The notes: generated from the sequence alone by a model not told the origin. DNA of 64,000 bases from Aureicoccus marinus (GCF_002954325.1 NZ_MQVX01000001.1:2099383-2163382); one strand, 5' to 3'; shown: positions 17,574 through 25,182, counted from the first letter of the stretch. Translations and numbers: made by a program.

Positions 17574-17617
17574 GTAACCAGAGTTACACCCAAAGTGTAA
17601 GGGAGATGTTTTCTTTG
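17574..17617 (+). promoter_or_regulatory. Crp/Fnr-type operator and promoter, copy 3 (before the YeeE genes)
   Basis: TGTAAC-CAGA-GTTACA (17573-17588) has perfect 6-bp arms, the best copy. After 22 bp comes TTTCTTTG (17610-17617), one mismatch from TAnnTTTG. The ATG of the first YeeE gene lies at 17635. It lies directly behind the methyltransferase remnant. Confidence 0.82.
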
Positions 17618-17634
17618 AGAAAAAATTTTGCAAG

Positions 17635-18192
17635 ATGAATTGGATTTTTGAACCTTGGCCCTGGTATGTTTCCGGACCTTTGATCGCTCTGGTGATGATG
17701 ACCTTACTCTTGGCGGGTAAAGGTTTTGGGATGTCATCAAACCTGAGAACCATATGCACCATTTTAGGTGCCGATAAACGCGCTGAATTTTTCCGTTTTG
17801 ATTGGAAAAGTCAACGTTGGAACCTCTATATCGTCCTCGGGGTGGCCATGGGAGGCTTCCTCGCTTCCCAATTCCTTTCCAATGGTGAGGGGGTACAAAT
17901 CGCACCAGAAAGTGCCGAAAAGTTAAAAGCCCTTGGCTTTGCCAGCACCGGAGAAGCTTACCTTCCGGACGAAATGTTTGCGCTTTCAGCACTTTCTGAT
18001 CCCAAGACACTGATCTTACTGATTGTCGGCGGATTCCTGGTTGGGTTTGGAACACGCTACGCAGGTGGATGTACCTCCGGACATGCTATTTCTGGCCTGA
18101 GCAACTTGCAAATGCCTTCCTTAATTGCCGTTATCGGTTTCTTTTTGGGCGGCCTGCTTATGGTTCACTTCATTTTTCCAATCATATTCTAA
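17635..18192 (+). CDS. YeeE/YedE-family sulfur transporter, first half
   Basis: A 185-residue inner-membrane protein with four to five hydrophobic segments and the family's conserved Cys motif [20 protein letters not shown] near residue 145. It also has [14 protein letters not shown] with a Cys near residue 40. YeeE/YedE (TsuA-type) proteins take up thiosulfate or related sulfur compounds by passing sulfur along conserved cysteines. In Bacteroidota the protein is often split, and here this gene is followed 6 bp later by the second half. Controlled by operator copy 3. Confidence 0.88.
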   Translation: MNWIFEPWPWYVSGPLIALVMMTLLLAGKGFGMSSNLRTICTILGADKRAEFFRFDWKSQRWNLYIVLGVAMGGFLASQFLSNGEGVQIAPESAEKLKALGFASTGEAYLPDEMFALSALSDPKTLILLIVGGFLVGFGTRYAGGCTSGHAISGLSNLQMPSLIAVIGFFLGGLLMVHFIFPIIF

Positions 18193-18198
18193 TTCACC

Positions 18199-18612
18199 AT
18201 GAAATCAACTTTCTATATCATCGTTGGCCTTTTCTTCGGTGTTGTACTTTATAAATCCGAAGCCGCTTCCTGGTTTCGCATTTACGAAATGTTCCAGTTC
18301 GACAGTTTCCATATGTACGGTATTATTGGATCGACCATCACCTTGGGAACTTTGGGGATTCAGTGGATTAAACGCAAAGAAGTGAAAGCCGTTGACGGCT
18401 CTCCGATTGTAATTGCCTCAAAAGACAAGGGAATTGCGCGCTACCTGATCGGGGGAACCCTATTTGGATTAGGATGGGCCTTAGCAGGAGCTTGTCCCGG
18501 ACCCATGTTTGTTCTGGCAGGTGCTGGATCTGGGTATATTTTGGTGGTTATCGCCTCCGCGATATTGGGAACCTTTTTCTACGGTATATTGCGCAACAAA
18601 CTACCCCATTAA
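18199..18612 (+). CDS. YeeE/YedE-family sulfur transporter, second half (DUF6691-type)
   Basis: A 137-residue membrane protein with about four hydrophobic helices: FYIIVGLFFGVVLYKSEA at the start, IIGSTITLGTLGIQWI, and GTLFGLGWALAGACPGPMFV with the conserved Cys-Pro-Gly that matches the second repeat of YeeE. It pairs with the preceding protein to make a full-length transporter. The stop at 18612 is only 6 bp from the end of the convergent Zur-like gene, with no clear terminator between. Confidence 0.86.
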   Translation: MKSTFYIIVGLFFGVVLYKSEAASWFRIYEMFQFDSFHMYGIIGSTITLGTLGIQWIKRKEVKAVDGSPIVIASKDKGIARYLIGGTLFGLGWALAGACPGPMFVLAGAGSGYILVVIASAILGTFFYGILRNKLPH

Positions 18613-18618
18613 AGACTC

Positions 18619-19026
18619 CTAAGAATTGCAGTTACCGCAGATTCCATGGACAATGGTTTGAATCTGCTTGACGTGAACTTTGTCATCAACCTTGACATCA
18701 ATACTTACAGAACCTTCCATACAGCTGACAGTCTCGCAATTATCGCAGACAAAGTGCGCGTGATCGTCTGATAGGTCTTGTTGGCCCAAGGCAAATTTCG
18801 CTATACCGCTGTGGTCGTTGATCTTGTGTATTAAACCCGCTTCTTCAAAACTCGTGAGGTTTCGATAGAGGGTAGACTTGTCTAATTTGGAAGACATCCC
18901 ATCTTGGATGTCATGAAAAGACAGAGCATTGGAATTCTGCAGAAATAAAGAAACCAACTCCCTTCTGATTGGGGTCTTTTTTAGTCCTTTGCTGTCCAGT
19001 AGTTGTGTCTGCAGTTCTGTACTCAT
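18619..19026 (-). CDS. Fur-family metalloregulator, probably Zur-like
   Basis: A 135-residue regulator counted from the ATG at 19026 (MSTELQTQLLDSKGLKKTPI); a TTG two codons upstream touches the preceding stop. The winged HTH (residues ~10-80) contains ALSFHDIQDGM and DKSTLYRNLTSFEEAGLIH. The metal/dimer domain has HAHFVCDNCETVSCM and a C-terminal HGICGNCN, giving two CxxC pairs that form the structural Zn site seen in Zur and PerR/Fur relatives. It is the last gene of the operon with the ABC transporter and FFCG proteins, which points to zinc rather than iron or peroxide sensing. Confidence 0.85.
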   Translation of the reverse strand: MSTELQTQLLDSKGLKKTPIRRELVSLFLQNSNALSFHDIQDGMSSKLDKSTLYRNLTSFEEAGLIHKINDHSGIAKFALGQQDLSDDHAHFVCDNCETVSCMEGSVSIDVKVDDKVHVKQIQTIVHGICGNCNS

Positions 19027-19032
19027 GATCAA

Positions 19033-19507
19033 TTATTCAAAAGGATAAGCTACAGCTTTTTCCAGAATAAAATAGCTGTAGGCCGGGTCACTTTCGTTGA
19101 GGCGCAACACCCCTTCCACTGTGATCACATCATCCACTTCAAAATTATAGCTCTTGGTAAATTTTAGATCCATCACCGTTTCAGGCCCTCCGTTTCCGCA
19201 AAAAAAGCAAGAAGCGAAAGGGTTTTTAGATAGTAAAAAGCGGGATCGACGTGCATCCAAAACCAAAAAATAGCCGGTAATCGAAATCTTTTGACCCTCC
19301 ATGGACTTCATGTCCGGGGTAAATGCTGCTGGTTCAAACTTCGGGATAATACTGTTTGGGAGCAAAGTTTAAAATAATGCCGGAGGCCAGATCCTGCCAC
19401 CCCATATTGGTCTGGGCCTGAAGAGTGCCCAAAGCAAAGAAACAGATGGAAAGCAACGCTCCTATTTGACGAGCGTTCCTGTGGCTTGATCTAAAATGTA
19501 ATTGCAT
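19033..19507 (-). CDS. secreted FFCG-motif protein A (DUF3299-like), frameshifted near 19343
   Basis: Paralogue of the next gene upstream. The readable C-terminal part has ITGYFLVLD, a conserved SKNPFASCFFCGNGGPETVM and DDVITVEGVLRLNESD. The N-terminal part is in another frame: an ATG at 19507, or more likely the TTG at 19456 just after the neighbour's stop, gives LSICFFALGTLQAQ as signal peptide and then TNMGWQDLAS. The frames join around 19343 in a run of three G (coding CCC), where one base too many seems present. The Cys pair in FFCG with PET resembles the DUF3299 family of the Zur-regulated PA4063-PA4066 operon of Pseudomonas aeruginosa. Probably periplasmic, metal-linked; function unknown. 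Confidence 0.7.
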
Positions 19508-19901
19508 CGTTCGGCATTTGAGTCATTCAACTGCAATATTCCTTCTACCGTGATCACCTGATCGGTTCGGAAGGTGGGCTTTTCTTTAAACGCAACTTCA
19601 ATGATGGTTTCTGGCCCTGCTGCCCCACAAAAGAAGCAGGTCGCCATGGGATTCTTAGACAGCAGAAAAACCTTTCCGCTTCCTGAAATATCCAAAAAAT
19701 AACCTTTGATCGCAATTTTCTTCCCCGATCTCTTTTTGATGCTTTCACCGAAAGTCGGCATCAAAAGTGGGCGTCATACTCCTCGAAATACTTGGGTTTG
19801 AACTCCACATCGGCCAAATCCGTCCAGGTAAGGCGCTCCTGCCCATAGAGTGTTGTTCCGCAGAGCAAGACCAACAGTAAAGCGATAACAGATTTATTCA
19901 T
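19462..19901 (-). CDS. secreted FFCG-motif protein B (DUF3299-like), frameshifted near 19764
   Basis: The start ATG at 19901 gives a Sec signal peptide (MNKSVIALLLVLLCGTTLYG) followed by RLTWTDLADVEFKPKYFEE. That frame stops at TGA. One more base in the A-run at 19763-19766 (coding TTTT) continues it through HFLMPTFGESIKKRSG, KKIAIKGYFLDISGSG, SKNPMATCFFCGAAGPETII and DQVITVEGILQLNDS. The reconstructed length is about 146 residues. The two FFCG proteins lie in tandem between the ABC permease (8-bp overlap) and Zur. A role as periplasmic zinc-handling partner of the transporter is inferred from context. Confidence 0.75.
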
Positions 19902-21174
19902 CAGTAAGGGTTTTTGCAACATTAAGATTAAATACAGGCAGGGCCGCTAAAAAAGCCGCTACTATAGATAAACACAAGGTAATCCCCAATAGTATATATT
20001 CTTGCGTACTCGGTGGTCGAAGCAATAGGCTGTAGCCGTATTCACTTTCGGTATAAGACGAAAAAAGGGCAATACCTAAGCGTCCCAAAGCCCATCCAAG
20101 AGCAAAACCGAGGAGCGACAAAAAGAGTCCCTCCATCAGTGCAAGATACAGCAATTGCCCGGTACGGAAGCCATAGACCCGCAACAAGGCCAATTCTCTT
20201 TTGCGCTCGCGAATGGTTTTAAGCAGACTGATAAAAATACTCAAAGCAGAAACCAAGAGAATCGCCAAGGCAATTCCATTCACTGTTTTCACTCCAGAGC
20301 CTAAAAGGCCGAGTAAGCGTTGTACCTCAAAACTGGGCAAGGCTGATTGCATATTGGTGCCTTCGTTTATATAGCGTGGTAGTTGCACCATTCCCAAAGG
20401 GCTTCCGAATCGGACCAGCAAAGAGGTGATTTCGCGGTCGGCATCTTCCTCTACATAATCATGGTCGTGATTATCATGAGCATGATCTTGATCATCGTGT
20501 TCGTGCTCCTCGTCGTGCTTGTGTTCTTCCTCAGAGGACTTTGGTGCTTCACCTTCATGGGCATGGCTATCCCACACGCTCTCTAAAGAGGTAATCAACA
20601 ACTGGTCCAAAACCGTGTTTGAGCGTTTGAGTATTCCGGTAACGATATAGGGATGCTCATCGTGAGCACCAAAATCGGTCTCGATCAATCCATGGCTTCC
20701 GACGACCTCACTCCCAATTTGGAGGCCTAGTTTTTCTGCTGCCGCTGCCCCAACGACAATATCGAAAGGCCGGTTAAAGAATTTACCTTCCGCCAATTCC
20801 CCTCCATAGGTGCTGATATACTCAGACGTTGTCCCAAGAATGCGGAATCCCTTGTAATTGTCTCCGTAAGAAACGGGAATGGCGTACTTGACAAAAGGGT
20901 GATTCATCAAAGGCCGAGCTTCTTTCAATTTGATATTTCCAGTGGGGTTATCAATGTGCAGAACCGAGGCCAAGACCAACTGCAAAGGGCTACCTTTCGC
21001 CCCAACCACCATATCGAAGGGGGTAATGTTCTTTTCGAGCTGTCCGCCCATTTGATCACTGAGCTGCAAAACAAAGGTGACCAATGAAATACTAAGCGAC
21101 AGCAACAGCATGCTCAAAATCAAGTTGAGCGGCTTAGATATCATGTTCCGAAAAGCGAGATAGATCATTCTCAT
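19894..21174 (-). CDS. ABC transporter permease (FtsX/MacB type) with His-rich metal-binding loop
   Basis: A 426-residue membrane protein: one N-terminal helix (PLNLILSMLLLSLSISLVTF), a long periplasmic domain, then three helices at about 300-420 (GIALAILLVSALSIFISLLK; LALMEGLFLSLLGFALGWAL; ILLGITLCLSIVAAFLAALP). This is the FtsX/MacB architecture. Within the extracytoplasmic domain, residues ~205-240 are a run of about 35 residues made almost only of His, Asp and Glu, a typical zinc-binding tract. It overlaps its ATPase by 4 bp. It probably works on a metal-bearing or metal-sensing periplasmic partner rather than importing free ions. Confidence 0.88.
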   Translation of the reverse strand: MRMIYLAFRNMISKPLNLILSMLLLSLSISLVTFVLQLSDQMGGQLEKNITPFDMVVGAKGSPLQLVLASVLHIDNPTGNIKLKEARPLMNHPFVKYAIPVSYGDNYKGFRILGTTSEYISTYGGELAEGKFFNRPFDIVVGAAAAEKLGLQIGSEVVGSHGLIETDFGAHDEHPYIVTGILKRSNTVLDQLLITSLESVWDSHAHEGEAPKSSEEEHKHDEEHEHDDQDHAHDNHDHDYVEEDADREITSLLVRFGSPLGMVQLPRYINEGTNMQSALPSFEVQRLLGLLGSGVKTVNGIALAILLVSALSIFISLLKTIRERKRELALLRVYGFRTGQLLYLALMEGLFLSLLGFALGWALGRLGIALFSSYTESEYGYSLLLRPPSTQEYILLGITLCLSIVAAFLAALPVFNLNVAKTLTDE

Positions 21175-21797
21175 AATTCAATTCGGTTATCAAAGTGTTT
21201 CATCACCCGGTAATCGTGGGTAATGATAATGAGGCTACTCTTGCTGATATTGGCTTCTTCCTTCAAGAGGTTGATGACCTTTTCACAGTTGTCGTTGTCC
21301 AGATTGGCTGTGGGTTCATCCGCCAAAACCAAATCAGGCATATGAATAATCCCTAAAGCAATGGCCAGGCGCTGCTGCTGACCCTGACTCAAGGCGGAAA
21401 CTTTCTTGTGCAATTGGTCTTGAAGACCCAGGCGATTAACCAGGGCCATTCGGCGCTTCTTTCCTTCTTTTCCAGCCTTTCGTCCTTGGCGTAGCCGCAG
21501 ATTCTCTTCGACATTAAGCGCTCCGATAAACTGGTATTTCTGAAAGACTAAGCCGATGTGCTTTCCGCGAAATTGATCCAATTGTTTGCGATTGAGGGAC
21601 TCCAGAGAAGTGTCTCCAATACGCAATTGGCCTGATTTAGGAAGCAGGAGGCCTGCGAGCAAATACAATAGGGTGGTCTTCCCTACTCCAGAAGGGCCAA
21701 GAATGAGCAAATGCTCATTAGTAGGCAATTGGATGTCCGGAAATTGAAGCAGAGCACCTTCTGGGTAGGCAAATTCCAAATCCTGCGTATGAACCAT
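21171..21797 (-). CDS. ABC transporter ATP-binding protein (LolD/MacB type)
   Basis: A 208-residue ATPase with Walker A LILGPSGVGKTTLLYLLAG, Q-loop GLVFQKYQFIG, signature ALSQGQQQRLAIALG, Walker B PDLVLADEPTANLD and switch His in IIITHDYRVMK. It belongs to the compact group that energises FtsX/MacB-type permeases. It is the first gene of the minus-strand unit ATPase-permease-FFCG B-FFCG A-Zur and lies divergent from the MerC-like gene across a 101-bp control region. Confidence 0.93.
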   Translation of the reverse strand: MVHTQDLEFAYPEGALLQFPDIQLPTNEHLLILGPSGVGKTTLLYLLAGLLLPKSGQLRIGDTSLESLNRKQLDQFRGKHIGLVFQKYQFIGALNVEENLRLRQGRKAGKEGKKRRMALVNRLGLQDQLHKKVSALSQGQQQRLAIALGIIHMPDLVLADEPTANLDNDNCEKVINLLKEEANISKSSLIIITHDYRVMKHFDNRIEL

Positions 21798-21833
21798 GAG
21801 GGGGTAAATATTTTAAACGCGACTGAGTTGCAT

Positions 21834-21855
21834 CTGTAAATATACAGTACATTTG
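21834..21855 (+). promoter_or_regulatory. palindrome abutting the merC-like promoter; candidate Zur operator
   Basis: CTGTA-AATA-TACAG (21834-21847) is a perfect 14-bp dyad directly followed by TACATTTG (21848-21855), a full TAnnTTTG element for the plus-strand MerC-like gene. A protein bound there would block RNA polymerase at that promoter. The dyad also lies upstream of the divergent ABC operon. Zur is the best candidate from the neighbourhood. Confidence 0.5.
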
Positions 21856-21898
21856 CCGACTAGAAGGAACAATATACGAATCCAGATTCCTAGACCCT

Positions 21899-22288
21899 AT
21901 GACTTCCGTTGATAAAGCACAAAAAATAGACCTAATTGGCGTGGTGGCCAGTGCACTTTGTCTGGTCCATTGTTTAGTTACTCCTTTTTTATTTCTCGGA
22001 CTTTTTGGTTTGAGTGCCTATACCGACTCTGTAGATCCTGTTTGGGGGAGTTTAGACTGGATCTTTTTAATCATCACCCTCTTTGCGGTTGCCCGTTCGA
22101 GCAAATCCAGCACCCGTTCTTGGTTACCCCTGGCTTTCTGGAGCAGCTGGGCGCTCTTACTGGCTCATGTAATCAATGAAAAAATCGGATGGATTGAGCT
22201 GCCTGAACTCTTCGTCTTGATCCCTGGTTTGGCCCTGGTCGTTTTTCATTCGATCAATCTGCGCGATTGCCGATGCCGCGTTGAATGA
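21899..22288 (+). CDS. MerC-domain inner-membrane protein
   Basis: A 129-residue protein with four hydrophobic helices. The first carries VVASALCLVHCLVTPFLFLG, the Cys-x3-Cys pair in helix 1 typical of MerC. Others are LDWIFLIITLFAV, LPLAFWSSWALLLAHVI and LPELFVLIPGLALVVF. The C-terminus ends in RDCRCRVE with two more Cys. MerC transports Hg(II), but in Bacteroidota such proteins occur without mer genes next to Zur and zinc genes, as here. Probably a thiophilic or zinc-ion transport protein. Confidence 0.85.
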   Translation: MTSVDKAQKIDLIGVVASALCLVHCLVTPFLFLGLFGLSAYTDSVDPVWGSLDWIFLIITLFAVARSSKSSTRSWLPLAFWSSWALLLAHVINEKIGWIELPELFVLIPGLALVVFHSINLRDCRCRVE

Positions 22289-22334
22289 TCGCTTTAAACA
22301 CCCTATTTAACTTGGCTTCTCCTACCTTTACGGT

Positions 22335-22937
22335 ATGGAAATCCTCTACTATTTAGACCTGTTTGGAACCCTGGTTTTTGCGATCAGTGGCGTCTTGACC
22401 GCACTGGATAAAAAATTTGATCTGGTGGGTTCGGTGGTGATAGGATTGATTACCGCAGTCGGCGGTGGCACCTTACGCGATGTACTCATCGGACGCACCC
22501 CGGTAGGATGGATGGAAGATCAGTGGACCCTGGTTGCTGTGCTGGCAGGGATTGTACTGTCTTATTTGCTAAAACCTTGGATCATTCGCCTAAAAAGAAG
22601 CATGTTCCTCTTTGATACCCTTGGAATAGGGGTATTCACTGTTTTGGGTGTTCAAAAAACCTTAAACACCGACCTCAGTTTGGGAGTAGCTCTTTTAATG
22701 GGGGTGGTTTCGGCTGTTTTTGGCGGTGTTATCCGGGATGTTCTTTGCAACGAAGTTCCCTTGATATTCCGGAGACAAATCTACGCCTCAGCCTGCTTAG
22801 CCGGTGGATTGGTGTACGAGGGTGGGCTTAGCCTGGAGCTTTCTCCTCTTCTCATTAGCCCCTTGGCCATCGCTGTGGTGGTTGGTATTCGCTACCTCTC
22901 GGTTCGCTACAACTGGTCCCTCAGCATCCCTCGTTAA
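22335..22937 (+). CDS. trimeric intracellular cation (TRIC) channel family protein, YicG/UPF0126
   Basis: A 200-residue membrane protein with two repeats of the UPF0126 domain, each holding a glycine-rich core followed by an Arg-Asp: ITAVGGGTLRDVLIGRTPV in repeat 1 and VSAVFGGVIRDVLCNEVP in repeat 2. Seven hydrophobic helices are expected (EILYYLDLFGTLVFAISGVL at the start). Bacterial TRIC homologues conduct K+ in vitro. The bacterial role is unclear. It probably stands alone between the MerC-like gene and the pterin genes. Confidence 0.9.
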   Translation: MEILYYLDLFGTLVFAISGVLTALDKKFDLVGSVVIGLITAVGGGTLRDVLIGRTPVGWMEDQWTLVAVLAGIVLSYLLKPWIIRLKRSMFLFDTLGIGVFTVLGVQKTLNTDLSLGVALLMGVVSAVFGGVIRDVLCNEVPLIFRRQIYASACLAGGLVYEGGLSLELSPLLISPLAIAVVVGIRYLSVRYNWSLSIPR

Positions 22938-23002
22938 TTTTGTTTAATCTTTAACACTTTTTGTTAAACATAAGTGCTAGATTCGTAATTACAATTGGAT
23001 TC

Positions 23003-23425
23003 ATGACTAAAAAAAATAAAACGGCTATAATTCGCAAAGAGCACTTCAATGCGGCACACCGTTTGCACAACGAGCACTGGTCGGACGAAAAAAACAAACA
23101 AGTTTTCGGTAAGTGTAATAACCCCCACTTCCACGGCCACAACTACGATCTGGAAGTAAGGGTAGTGGGATTTTGCGACCAAGATACTGGCTACGTCATG
23201 GATGCCAAACTACTCTCGGATCTGATTAAAGAGAAAGTTCTAAACGATTTTGATCACAAGAATCTGAATCTGGAAGTAGATGACTTTAAAACGCTCAACC
23301 CGACAGCGGAAAACATCGCTCGGGTAATTTATGAGCGGATTCGCCCTCATTTGGATGAGGAACTTGAATTAAAGATAACCTTGTATGAAACCCAACGAAA
23401 TGTCGTGGAATACCCTGCTCGATAA
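23003..23425 (+). CDS. 6-pyruvoyl-tetrahydropterin synthase/6-carboxytetrahydropterin synthase
   Basis: Start placed at ATG 23003 (MTKKNKTAIIRKEHFNAAHR), giving 140 residues, normal for the family. Zn-binding His residues appear in FNAAHRLH and PHFHGHNYDLEV. The active-site Cys region is KQVFGKCNNPH and the catalytic helix NDFDHKNLN; PTAENIARVIYERI follows. It converts dihydroneopterin triphosphate either to 6-carboxytetrahydropterin (QueD, queuosine pathway) or to 6-pyruvoyl-tetrahydropterin. The motif alone does not decide. The next gene, folE, supplies its substrate and overlaps its 3' end. Confidence 0.88.
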   Translation: MTKKNKTAIIRKEHFNAAHRLHNEHWSDEKNKQVFGKCNNPHFHGHNYDLEVRVVGFCDQDTGYVMDAKLLSDLIKEKVLNDFDHKNLNLEVDDFKTLNPTAENIARVIYERIRPHLDEELELKITLYETQRNVVEYPAR

Positions 23426-24163
23426 CGAGGAGCACAAAGAGTTAACCGACCATAGACAAAGTGTCGAACCGACTAGTCCGTCTGAGACCAATGGTCTGAA
23501 TGGCCTGAGTGCAGAAGAAATTGGTGACAACCATTTTTCTACAGGCCTGGATACTCCTATGACGGCGGATGCCTTCGAAAAAAGTGATTCCGAAAAGAAA
23601 ATAATCATCGCCAAACACTTCAAAGCCATCATGGAAACCATGGGCCTTGACTTGACGGATGATTCCCTAAAGGGAACTCCCGAGCGTGTGGCTAAGATGT
23701 ACATCGAAGAGATCTTTTCAGGATTGAACCCAAAAAACAAACCGAAAATTGCCCTTTTCGACAACAAATACCAGTACAACCAGATGCTGGTCGAAAAGGA
23801 CATTTCGTTTTACTCCAATTGCGAGCATCACTTTGTTCCTATCATTGGGCGAGCCATGTAGCCTACGTCTCTTCCGGTCGCGTAATCGGTCTTTCCAAGC
23901 TCAACCGTTTGGTTCAGTATTTCGCGAAACGACCCCAAGTTCAAGAAAGATTGACCAATCAGATTGGGGAAGAGCTCAAAAAAGTATTGGGTACAGAAGA
24001 TGTGGCCGTCATCATCGACGCTAAACACCTTTGTGTTTCTTCTCGCGGAGTCAAAGACGACACCTCAGCTACGGTGACATCCTACTACGGCGGAGTCTTC
24101 AATGATCTAGAGAGAAGAAAAGAATTGTACCAATACATCAATAATTCAAACGGGGCAGTATGA
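23400..24163 (+). CDS. folE: GTP cyclohydrolase I, frameshifted near 23855
   Basis: Converts GTP to 7,8-dihydroneopterin triphosphate for folate and pterin synthesis. Start at ATG 23400 (or 23385), both overlapping the PTPS gene. The first frame runs through GLDLTDDSLKGTPERVAKM, YNQMLVEKDISFYSN and CEHHFVPIIGRA (Zn-binding Cys and active His), then stops. One extra C in GAGCC at 23853-23855 restores AHVAYVSSGRVIGLSKLNRL and VAVIIDAKHLCVSSRGVKD (second Zn Cys) to the stop at 24163. Reconstructed length is about 254 residues, with an N-terminal extension of some 40 residues beyond the usual start. The gene overlaps the peroxidase start by 4 bp. Confidence 0.9.
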
Positions 24164-24708
24164 AATTGATGGATTCCCTTCAAAACAGCCTGGATAAGCT
24201 CCAAAACAGAAAAGAAAACACCTTAGCTGATCCTCTGGTTTCGATTTACGAGATTCCGGTCACCAGCCTCAACGGTGAACCCCTCGATATGAAACAGTTC
24301 AAAGGCAAATACCTGTTGATTGTTAATGTGGCTTCCCGCTGTGGATTCACCAAACAGTACAAAGCCATGGAGGCTGTTTACCAGGAATATGGAGAACGGC
24401 TTGCCATGCTGGGTATGCCCTGCAATCAATTTGCTGGACAAGAACCCGGTAATGCCGAAGAAATCCAAGCCTTTTGCGATCGGCATTTCGGTGTGAGCTT
24501 TCCACTGTCCGAAAAAGTGAAGGTTAAAGGTACGGATCAGCACCCTGTCTACAGCTGGTTGACGAAAGCAGAGCAAAACGGGCGTATGGACACCAAGGTA
24601 AAATGGAATTTCCAGAAATACCTGATTGATCCAGAAGGTCGTCTGGTCGACGTCTTTTATTCGGTAACGGCACCGGACAGCAACAAGATTTTGCGACACC
24701 TGAACTAA
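24160..24708 (+). CDS. glutathione peroxidase-family protein (Cys type)
   Basis: A 182-residue thiol peroxidase. It has the catalytic tetrad motifs NVASRCGFTKQYKAME (peroxidatic Cys), GMPCNQFAGQEPGNAEEI (resolving Cys and Gln) and VKWNFQKYLIDPEGR (Trp and Asn). There is no selenocysteine and no obvious signal peptide; a ~25-residue N-terminal extension precedes the domain. Bacterial members usually use thioredoxin to reduce lipid or organic hydroperoxides. The start overlaps the folE stop (ATGA-type), implying translational coupling. Confidence 0.93.
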   Translation: MKLMDSLQNSLDKLQNRKENTLADPLVSIYEIPVTSLNGEPLDMKQFKGKYLLIVNVASRCGFTKQYKAMEAVYQEYGERLAMLGMPCNQFAGQEPGNAEEIQAFCDRHFGVSFPLSEKVKVKGTDQHPVYSWLTKAEQNGRMDTKVKWNFQKYLIDPEGRLVDVFYSVTAPDSNKILRHLN

Positions 24709-24714
24709 ACCCGC

Positions 24715-25095
24715 TTGAAAAGGACCCTGCAACTCGCTGCCCTTTACAACCTCCTCTGGGGGGCCTGGGTAGTGCTCTTTCCGAACTCCTTTTTTGAACT
24801 GGTCGGTATGGAAGCGCCGACACACCCCATGATCTGGCAAGGAATGGGTATGGTTATCGGCGTGTATGGTCTGGGGTATTGGTGGGCCTCTTACAACCCG
24901 GTACGTCATTGGCCTATCGTGGCTGTGGGCTTCTTAGGGAAGATTTTTGGCCCCTTGGGTTTTGTCTTCAACTACTTACAAGATATTGTACCGGGAGCCT
25001 TCGCCTACACCTTGATCACCAACGATTTGATCTGGTGGATTCCCTTTGGTATTATTCTGCTGAAGGCCCACCGAGCTGGTTGGCCGCTGCGCTAA
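24715..25095 (+). CDS. small integral membrane protein of unknown function
   Basis: A 126-residue protein that begins with a TTG codon (TTG-AAA-AGG) 6 bp after the peroxidase gene. Four hydrophobic segments are visible: LAALYNLLWGAWVVLF, MIWQGMGMVIGVYGLGYW, PIVAVGFLGKIFGPLGFVF and TNDLIWWIPFGIILLKA. The pattern of four short helices with conserved Trp and Gly recalls small DUF4345/alkyl-hydroperoxide-adjacent membrane proteins, but I do not assign a family. Likely the last gene of the pterin-peroxidase transcript. Confidence 0.65.
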   Translation: MKRTLQLAALYNLLWGAWVVLFPNSFFELVGMEAPTHPMIWQGMGMVIGVYGLGYWWASYNPVRHWPIVAVGFLGKIFGPLGFVFNYLQDIVPGAFAYTLITNDLIWWIPFGIILLKAHRAGWPLR

Positions 25096-25182
25096 GGATT
25101 AGCCCATGGTAAAGGGCCGCCCTGTACTCTGTAAAACAGAAAATCAAAAATCGCCTGTTATTGTCTCTTAGAATAAATACAC

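Noticed and set aside
22938-23002. preQ1 or other pterin riboswitch before the PTPS gene
   Set aside because: The 65-bp gap has an AT-rich TTTAAC/GTTAAA dyad but none of the conserved preQ1 aptamer core; too short and weak to call.
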